Under the pieces are notes generated by a model, which worked only from the letters and a program-made list of their open reading frames with translations, was not told where the DNA came from and did no database searches. Positions 1-5,736 of a stretch of 7,858 nucleotides of DNA are shown here, in pieces; positions within the stretch are counted from its first letter, which is position 1; each line of letters starts with the position of its first letter. The DNA comes from MED-G105 sp050331095 (GTDB taxonomy: Bacteria > Pseudomonadota > Alphaproteobacteria > Caulobacterales > Parvularculaceae). Both the position numbers and the translations under genes were made by a program. The DNA lies in assembly GCA_050331095.1 (NCBI GenBank), contig JBHJHE010000067.1, positions 1 through 7,858 of the forward strand, read 5' to 3'.

Positions 1-400
1 AAAGCCCGACGGAGGCGCGTTCTTTGTCCTTGCCCGCCTTGTCCTTGAACTGGGTCATGCGGTCGAGCCAGCCGAGCCGCGCCACGCAATTGAAGATCCA
101 GGCGAGCTCGGCGTGCGAGCGCACGATCGACTGCCGAAAGAGCGCCGCGCGCGCCGGATCGACGCCGGCCGCGAGATAGCTCGCGGCGATGTGGCGCGTG
201 CGCTCTCGGAGCTTTTCCGGCTCCTGCCACACGGTGATCGCGTGCATGTCGGCGATGAAGAAGTAGCAGTCGTACGCATCCTGCAGATCGACGAACTTTC
301 GGATCGCGCCGAGGTAATTCCCAAGGTGCATCTCGCCCGAGGCCTGAATGCCGGAGAGGACCCGTTGGGGCCCGTCGTATGGTTCGTTTGCGTCCGTCAT
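1..400 (-). CDS. trpS: Tryptophanyl-tRNA synthetase, N-terminal part (cut by window edge)
   Basis: This cytoplasmic class I aminoacyl-tRNA synthetase charges tRNA-Trp with tryptophan using ATP. About 133 codons are visible, and the family is usually about 330-350 residues, so the C-terminal half, including the KMSKS loop, lies outside the window. The start at 400 reads MTDANEPYDG, followed by a short strand and the class I HIGH-type signature as HLGN (residues 25-28) in the context ASGEMHLGNYLGAI. Further family blocks are DMHAITVW, AELAWIFNCVARLGWL and MTQFKDKAGKDKE near the visible end; all are typical of bacterial TrpS. The start lies 25 bases after the murJ stop, so translation after murJ on one mRNA is likely. 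A purine-rich GGAAGGAAAG stretch lies about 13-22 bases upstream of the ATG and may act as a somewhat distant ribosome binding site. The identity is secure, and nothing looks damaged in the visible part. Confidence 0.96.
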   Translation of the reverse strand, partial: MTDANEPYDGPQRVLSGIQASGEMHLGNYLGAIRKFVDLQDAYDCYFFIADMHAITVWQEPEKLRERTRHIAASYLAAGVDPARAALFRQSIVRSHAELAWIFNCVARLGWLDRMTQFKDKAGKDKERASVGL

Positions 401-425
401 GTTTCCCGGCCGCTTTCCTTCCACG

Positions 426-2024
426 TTACGCCGTCGGCTTGAGCGATCGCTTGTAGTCGCCGAGCCGAACGCCGCCAAGGGCGAGGAGCGCGGCCCCATA
501 GACGGCGGCTCCCGCCCCGGCGACGGCGACGACGGCGAGCCAGTCGCGGCCGAAGAGAAACGGCGCCAGAGCGCCGCGCGCGCCGAGCGCCCAGTGGATG
601 AAAACGCCCATGGCGACGCACGCGAGGAGCGCGCGCGGCAGACGGGAGACAAGCCGCGCGTCGGGCGCGAACAGGCCGCGCCGGCGAAGCTCCATCGCGA
701 GGAGGCCGATCTGGGCCCAGGTCGCGAAGCTCGTGGCGAACGCGACGCCCAGGAACCCCACGACCGGGAACAGCGCCAGCGCCACGACCGTGTTGAGCGC
801 GATCGCCGCGAGGGCGTACTTCATCGGCGTGCGCGTGTCCTCCCGGGCGTAGAATGCGGGCAGGAACACCTTCTGCCAGACGAACGCTGGCAGACCCGCC
901 CCGAAAAGCGCGAGCGCCGCCGCGGTCATGGCGACGTCGTTCTCCGTGAACGCCGAAGCGCGCCCGCCAAAAAGCGACAAGGCGTCGCTCGCGACGCCGC
1001 GAAAGAGCGCATCGCAAATCGGAGCCGACATCACGAGGAACGCCGTCGCCGCCGGCAAACAAAGGACGCCGGATAACTCGAGCGACCGGTTGACGGCGTT
1101 CAAGGCGCCCGCCTCGTCGCCGGTCTTCACACGCCGGGACAGGTTGGGCAGAAGGACGACGCCGAGCGCGATGCCGATCACGGCAAGCGGCAACTGGTAA
1201 AGCTGGTCGGCGTTCATCAGCCAGGAGACGGCGCCCGGCTCCTGGCTCGCGATGTTGGTGCCGACGACGATGTTGATCTGCACCGCGCCCGCCGAGATGA
1301 AGCCCGGCGAGCCGAGCCGGACGAGCCGGCTCACCGCCGGCGTCCATTTCGGCAGGCGCAGCGCTAGAAGATAGCCCTGCCGCCGCGCGCCCCAGACGAG
1401 CAGCGCCAATTGCAGGAACCCGCTGACGGCCGTCGCGACCGCGAGCGCCGCGCCGACTTCCGATAACGGCTCGTTCGCGTACGCTGCGATCGCCGCGATC
1501 TGACAAACGTTAAGGAGCAGCGGCGCGCCGGCGTAGGCGAGGTAACGGTCGAGCGAGTTCAGGATCCCCGACATCAGGCCGACAAGCGACATGCACGCGA
1601 GATAAGGGAACATGATCCGTAAGTAGACGGTCGTCAGATCGAACTTGACCGGATCCTCTTCGAAGCCCGACGCGACGAGAAAGACGAAGGCCGGCGCGCC
1701 GATTTCGACGATGAGGGTCAAGAGGCACAACACGAACAGGAGGCCCGCCATCACCTCTTCGGCGAAGCGTTTCGCCTCGGCCTTGTCGCTTTCGATCAGG
1801 CGCCCCTGAAACAACGGCACGAAAGCCGACTGGAACGCGCCCTCCGCGAAAAGTCGGCGGAACAAATTCGGCAGACGGAACGCCGCCCAGAACGCGTCGG
1901 CGACCGGATTGCCGCCGGCGCCGATCACGCCTGCGATCAGCACCTGGCGAACGAACCCTAGAATGCGGCTCAGCATCGTCATGCCGCTCACGGTCGCCAT
2001 CGATTTGAGGATCGTGCTCTTCAT
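426..2024 (-). CDS. murJ: Lipid II flippase MurJ (MviN)
   Basis: This 532-residue inner-membrane protein of the MOP exporter superfamily moves lipid II from the cytoplasmic to the periplasmic leaflet for peptidoglycan synthesis. It matches family length and is hydrophobic throughout, consistent with 14 membrane segments. The N-terminal block aligns well with E. coli MurJ: SRILGFVR gives R20 and R26 (E. coli R18, R24), D43 matches D39, and LPNLFRRLFAEGAF gives R56, R57 and E61 (E. coli R52, R53, E57). The motif REDTRTP (394-400) is also characteristic. Two cavity residues differ: the segment NADQLYQLP (271-279) has Q274 and Q277 where E. coli has R270 and E273. A loop near residues 338-357 is about 12 residues longer than in E. 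coli and looks like an imperfect duplication. The start at 2024 (MKSTILKSMATVSGM) matches the family N-terminus, although no strong Shine-Dalgarno sequence precedes it. The gene lies 87 bases after the mutS stop, and I see no convincing promoter or terminator in that gap, so co-transcription with mutS and trpS is inferred. Confidence 0.96.
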   Translation of the reverse strand: MKSTILKSMATVSGMTMLSRILGFVRQVLIAGVIGAGGNPVADAFWAAFRLPNLFRRLFAEGAFQSAFVPLFQGRLIESDKAEAKRFAEEVMAGLLFVLCLLTLIVEIGAPAFVFLVASGFEEDPVKFDLTTVYLRIMFPYLACMSLVGLMSGILNSLDRYLAYAGAPLLLNVCQIAAIAAYANEPLSEVGAALAVATAVSGFLQLALLVWGARRQGYLLALRLPKWTPAVSRLVRLGSPGFISAGAVQINIVVGTNIASQEPGAVSWLMNADQLYQLPLAVIGIALGVVLLPNLSRRVKTGDEAGALNAVNRSLELSGVLCLPAATAFLVMSAPICDALFRGVASDALSLFGGRASAFTENDVAMTAAALALFGAGLPAFVWQKVFLPAFYAREDTRTPMKYALAAIALNTVVALALFPVVGFLGVAFATSFATWAQIGLLAMELRRRGLFAPDARLVSRLPRALLACVAMGVFIHWALGARGALAPFLFGRDWLAVVAVAGAGAAVYGAALLALGGVRLGDYKRSLKPTA

Positions 2025-2111
2025 CGTTTTCGTCTGGCGGCGGACATGTTGGAACGTCGGAAGGCGTGCGAACCGAGCCTTAGCCCGCCAATGTTTAACG
2101 GCGCCTGACGC

Positions 2112-4895
2112 TCACGACGCGTCGTCGGCGAGCGCCTTCAAGGCGTAGATTGCGTCGAGGGCGTCGCGCGGGCTCATGGCGTCGGGATCAAGCCCCTCGA
2201 GACGCTCAGCGAGTTCGCTTTTCTGCGGCTCGCCCGGCGCCCGCGCGGTCTCGGCGAAGAGCGGCAACTCCGCCAGTCCGCCGGGCGCCCCGGACTGGCG
2301 CCGCTCGTTTTCAAGCCGCTCCAACACCTCGCCGGCGCGGGCGACGACGCTTTCGGGCAACCCGGCGAGCCGGGCGACCGCGACGCCGTAGGACCGGTCG
2401 GCGGGGCCCGGCGCCACCTCGTGGAGGAAAACGACCTCGCCCTTCCATTCGCGCGCCTGCATCGAGACGTTTTCGAGATTCTCCAGCCGCTCCGCGAGAG
2501 CCGTCAGTTCGTGGTAGTGCGTCGCGAAGAGCCCGCGGCAGCGATTGACGTCGTGGAGGCGCTCCACGGCCGCCCAGGCGATGGCGAGGCCATCGAACGT
2601 CGAGGTGCCGCGGCCGATTTCGTCAAGCGCGACGAGAGCTCGCGGGCCCGCCTGGTTCAGGATCGCCGCCGTCTCGACCATCTCCACCATGAACGTCGAG
2701 CGGCCGGCGGCGATGTCGTCGCCGGCGCCGACGCGCGCGCACGCCCGGTCGACGATCCCGATGCGCGCGGCGTCGGCCGGGACGTACGAGCCCGATTGCG
2801 CCAGGATCGCGATCAGCGCGTTCTGGCGCAGATAGGTGGATTTGCCGGCCATGTTGGGCCCGGTGACGAGCTGCAGCTTCGCGCGCGGCGCGCCCGACGC
2901 GTCGTCGCGCGACAGGCGGCAGTCATTAGCGACGAACGCCGCCGCGCTGCGTTCGCCGCGCTCGCGGCGGACGGCTTGCTCCACCACCGGATGACGACCA
3001 CGGACGACCTCGAAAGCGAGGCTGTCGTCGATTTGTGGGCGAACGTAATTCTCCTCCACGGCGAGGCGCGCGAGGCCTGCGGCGACGTCCAGCGCCGCGA
3101 GCGCCTCGGCGGCGGCGGCGACGTCATCGGCGCGGGAGAGAACGTCCGCCGTCAGCTCGTCGAACAGGGCGAGCTCCCGCGCGATCGCCTCGTCGCGGGC
3201 GCGGGCGATCTTGCCGTCGAGCTCGCTGCGCTCGACGCTCGTGAACCGCACGGCGCTCGCGAGCGTCTGCCGGTGGATGAATTCGTCCTTGTGCGGTCCG
3301 GCTAGGAGCGCGTCGGCGTGGGGCGGCGTCGCCTCGATGAAGTAGCCGAGAACGTTGTTGTGCTTGATCTTCAGCGATTTGACGCCGACGCGCTCGCGGT
3401 AGCGCGCCTCAAGCGTCGCGATCACGCGACGGGCGTCATCGCGCAAGGCCCGCGTCGCGTCGAGACCTGGGTCGAAGCCCTTGGCGATGAAGCCACCGTC
3501 ACGCGCGAGAAGCGGCGGCTCGGCGTCGAGCGCCTCGTTGAGGCGCGTCGACAACTCCGAAAAACCGCCGCGCTCGGCCGCCTCGAGATTTTTCGCCGCC
3601 GCCGCGACCTCGGCCGGGGCCGCCGCCGCGGTAGCGAGGCGCCGAGCGAGGTCGCGCGCCGCGACGAGGCCCGCCGCAATCGCCCCAAGGTCGCGGGGTC
3701 CGCCGCGGCCAAGGGCGAGGCGCGACAGGGATCGCGCCATGTCGGGAGCGGTCTTCAGGAGCTCACGGCAATCCTCCGTCAGCGGTGGGTCAACGATGAA
3801 ATGGGCGATGGCGTCGAGACGCGCGTCGACGCCGTCGCGATCGGTAAGCGGCGCGCCGAGGCGCGCGGCGAGCGCCCGCGCGCCGGGGCCTGGCACCGTT
3901 CGGTCGACGGCCGCGAGGAGCGAGCCGGCGCGGCCGCCGTTCTGCGACGCGAGGAGTTCGAGCGCGCGCCGGGTCGTGCGGTCGATCGCCATTGCGGCGT
4001 CCGAGGCGACGCGGCGCGGCGCGCGCAAGGATGGCGAACGGTCCACCTGCGTCGCGCAAAGATAAGCGAAGAGCCCGCCGAGCGCCGCGACCTCAGCGCG
4101 CGCGAAATCGCCGAAGGCGTCGAGACTCTTGACGCCATAGCTCTCCGAAACCCGCCGCGCGCCGGCGTCCACGGCGAAAAACGTCGCTGGATGGCGTACG
4201 ATCCGCGCCTCGGCAAGGCTGTCGATCGCCGCTCGCCAGCCATCGTCGGCGTCGAGAGCGTCGGAGACGATCAGCTCGCTGATCGGCAGCGCCGCGACGT
4301 CCTGTACGAAGGTCCGTGGCGCGGTCGCACGCACGAAGAGTTCGCCCGTCGACACGTCCGCGTAAGCGAGCCCCGCCTCCCGCCCGCCGCCAACGACGCC
4401 AAGGGCAGCGAGGAAGTTGTTTGCGCCCGCTTCAAGAAGCGCGTCCTCCGTGAGCGTGCCCGGCGTCACGACACGGACGATATCGCGTGCGACGACGGCC
4501 TTGGCGCCGCGCTTCTTCGCCGCCGCCGGGTCCTCCATCTGCTCGCAAATCGCGACGGAAAAGCCCTGCCGGATAAGACGCGCAAGATACGCTTCGTATG
4601 CGTGGTAAGGAACGCCGCACATGGGCACCTCGCCGCCGGCGTGCTTGCCCCGCCGCGTGAGGGCGATGTCGAGCGCGCCGGCGGCCTTTATGGCGTCATC
4701 GAAAAAAAGCTCGTAAAAGTCGCCCATCCTGTAGAACAGCAGCGCATCGCCGGCCCGCGCCTTGATCTCAAGATACTGCGACATCATCGGCGTCGCCGCG
4801 ACGCCGTCGTTCTGTTTCTCCGTCTTCTGATCTTTCACGCGCGCGGGCTTTTTTTGCGCGATTGCGTCATTGTCACGGGCGACGGATGGATTCAT
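2112..4895 (-). CDS. mutS: DNA mismatch repair protein MutS
   Basis: MutS is the cytoplasmic mismatch-recognition ATPase that recruits MutL in post-replicative repair. At 927 residues it is slightly longer than E. coli MutS (853), partly through a charged Lys/Arg/Asp-rich N-terminal tail of about 35 residues. The mismatch-binding Phe-X-Glu is F60-Y61-E62 within GDFYELF. The clamp/lever region carries NNVLGYFIE (513-521). The ATPase domain has Walker A GPNMAGKST (679-687), the STFMVEM signature (733-739), Walker B ALDEIGRGTS with D758 and E759, and the ATHYHEL histidine block (791-797). ELPLF (876-880) resembles a sliding-clamp-binding peptide, and PRDALDAIYALKAL (909-922) resembles the C-terminal dimerisation helix. 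I chose the ATG at 4895 because the first conserved block follows about 35 residues later; the in-frame reading continues upstream to 5156 but would run into the divergent gene. No clear Shine-Dalgarno precedes 4895, so the exact start is less certain than the identity. All catalytic motifs are intact. Confidence 0.97.
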   Translation of the reverse strand: MNPSVARDNDAIAQKKPARVKDQKTEKQNDGVAATPMMSQYLEIKARAGDALLFYRMGDFYELFFDDAIKAAGALDIALTRRGKHAGGEVPMCGVPYHAYEAYLARLIRQGFSVAICEQMEDPAAAKKRGAKAVVARDIVRVVTPGTLTEDALLEAGANNFLAALGVVGGGREAGLAYADVSTGELFVRATAPRTFVQDVAALPISELIVSDALDADDGWRAAIDSLAEARIVRHPATFFAVDAGARRVSESYGVKSLDAFGDFARAEVAALGGLFAYLCATQVDRSPSLRAPRRVASDAAMAIDRTTRRALELLASQNGGRAGSLLAAVDRTVPGPGARALAARLGAPLTDRDGVDARLDAIAHFIVDPPLTEDCRELLKTAPDMARSLSRLALGRGGPRDLGAIAAGLVAARDLARRLATAAAAPAEVAAAAKNLEAAERGGFSELSTRLNEALDAEPPLLARDGGFIAKGFDPGLDATRALRDDARRVIATLEARYRERVGVKSLKIKHNNVLGYFIEATPPHADALLAGPHKDEFIHRQTLASAVRFTSVERSELDGKIARARDEAIARELALFDELTADVLSRADDVAAAAEALAALDVAAGLARLAVEENYVRPQIDDSLAFEVVRGRHPVVEQAVRRERGERSAAAFVANDCRLSRDDASGAPRAKLQLVTGPNMAGKSTYLRQNALIAILAQSGSYVPADAARIGIVDRACARVGAGDDIAAGRSTFMVEMVETAAILNQAGPRALVALDEIGRGTSTFDGLAIAWAAVERLHDVNRCRGLFATHYHELTALAERLENLENVSMQAREWKGEVVFLHEVAPGPADRSYGVAVARLAGLPESVVARAGEVLERLENERRQSGAPGGLAELPLFAETARAPGEPQKSELAERLEGLDPDAMSPRDALDAIYALKALADDAS

Positions 4896-4941
4896 GTTCG
4901 AAGCGAAACGTCCATGGCGCGCGAGGGCGCGTAAAGCCCTC

Positions 4942-4970
4942 TGGATATCGGAGTCGGCGACTTGTGTCGA
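4942..4970 (-). promoter_or_regulatory. Candidate sigma70-type promoter for mutS
   Basis: On the minus strand, TCGACA (4970-4965, five of six matches to TTGACA) is followed by a 17-base spacer and TATCCA (4947-4942, three of six matches to TATAAT). The predicted transcript would start near 4936, giving a leader of about 40 bases before the mutS ATG. The spacer holds an 11-bp palindrome (4952-4962, AGTCG-G-CGACT) and a GANTC site (GAGTC, 4951-4955), the CcrM methylation target in alphaproteobacteria. The -10 match is weak, so this is a candidate only. Confidence 0.3.
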
Positions 4971-5004
4971 AGGCCGCGCGTAGGGTACGTCGCGCGCGTT
5001 GAGT

Positions 5005-5009
5005 GAGGG
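5005..5009 (+). promoter_or_regulatory. Shine-Dalgarno sequence for the YgjP-like gene
   Basis: GAGGG-like purines (in the context GAGTGAGGG) lie six bases before the ATG at 5016. This supports that start codon over others. No convincing plus-strand promoter could be placed in the 120-base divergent region. Confidence 0.5.
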
Positions 5010-5015
5010 TCGTCG

Positions 5016-5735
5016 ATGGCGATAGGTTTCGATCGATTTTCGGCGTCCGACGTCGATGTGCGCGTCAACGCCCGCGCGCGCCGCATCATTCTTCGCGTCG
5101 ACCGCGTCACCGGCCAGGTGAGCGTGACGGTGCCGTCGGGGCGCGCCCGCGCCCAAGGGCTAGCCTTCGCCGCGGCGCGACGCGGATGGATCGAAACGCA
5201 ATTGGCGCGCGCCACGGGTCCGCGACCGTTCGCCGACGGCGTCCGTTTTCCGTTGCGCGGCGCGCCGTGCCTTATCGTCAACGAGGGCGCCGCGCGAACA
5301 CCGGTCGCACTGGAGTCCCGCGACGCCTTGCGCGTTGGCGGCCCGCCCGTGCGCGTGAACGCGCGCACCCGCGCCTGGCTCCGCGAAGAAGCCCGACGCG
5401 ACGTGGCCAAACGCGTCGCCGTCTATGCGGCCCGCGTCGGTCGCGCCGCCGGGCCGATCGCCATTCGCGACACGCGTTCGCGTTGGGGAAGCTGCACCCG
5501 CGACGGCAAATTGTCATTCTCGTGGCGGCTCATTCTGACGCCCCCGGAGATTCTCGACTATGTCGTGGCGCATGAGTGCGCGCACCTTCGACATCTTGAC
5601 CATTCGCGGGCGTTCTGGCGGCTAGTCGATCAGCTGGGCGTCGACGCCGACGGCGCGCGCGACTGGTTCAGACGCCACGGCGCCGGGCTTTTCGCCTGGG
5701 GCGTCGAGCCGCCGCCGGATGAGACCGCGGCATAG
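5016..5735 (+). CDS. YgjP-like (DUF45/M48-type) zinc metallopeptidase family protein
   Basis: This predicted cytoplasmic protein of 239 residues belongs to the YgjP/DUF45 family (SprT-like fold, often annotated as an M48 family metallopeptidase). The C-terminal third carries the family hallmarks: RWGSC at 156-160, then LILTPPEILDYVVAHECAH, in which HECAH (186-190) is the HExxH zinc motif with E187 as catalytic base. H196 in HLDHSRAFW is the expected third zinc ligand. The N-terminal half (residues 12-45, VRVNARARRIILRVDR) is the usual beta-rich domain that follows the RxxRRIxLRV pattern. No signal peptide or membrane segment is seen. The start at 5016 is backed by a GAGGG Shine-Dalgarno sequence. 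The gene diverges from mutS across 120 bases and ends one base from the convergent PBP stop. The physiological substrate of most family members is not established, and the neighbours do not define one here. Confidence 0.9.
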   Translation: MAIGFDRFSASDVDVRVNARARRIILRVDRVTGQVSVTVPSGRARAQGLAFAAARRGWIETQLARATGPRPFADGVRFPLRGAPCLIVNEGAARTPVALESRDALRVGGPPVRVNARTRAWLREEARRDVAKRVAVYAARVGRAAGPIAIRDTRSRWGSCTRDGKLSFSWRLILTPPEILDYVVAHECAHLRHLDHSRAFWRLVDQLGVDADGARDWFRRHGAGLFAWGVEPPPDETAA

Positions 5736-5736
5736 C

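Noticed and set aside
397..1506. Alternative minus-strand frame of 369 codons inside murJ
   Set aside because: It lies in another frame of the same strand, is Arg-rich and without hydrophobic segments, while the murJ frame gives a full-length family member.
3318..4934. Open frame of 538 codons on the plus strand, antisense to mutS
   Set aside because: The mutS frame has all catalytic motifs. The antisense translation is Arg/Ala/Glu-rich without recognisable domains, as expected for a shadow in GC-rich DNA.
4962..4986. TTGTGT and TAGGGT as a plus-strand promoter for the metallopeptidase gene
   Set aside because: The spacing is only 13 bases, too short for a sigma70-type promoter, and the -10 match is poor.
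4896..5156. Upstream extension of MutS to an ATG at 5156
   Set aside because: The extra 87 residues have no MutS similarity and would overlap the start of the divergent metallopeptidase gene, which has its own Shine-Dalgarno sequence.
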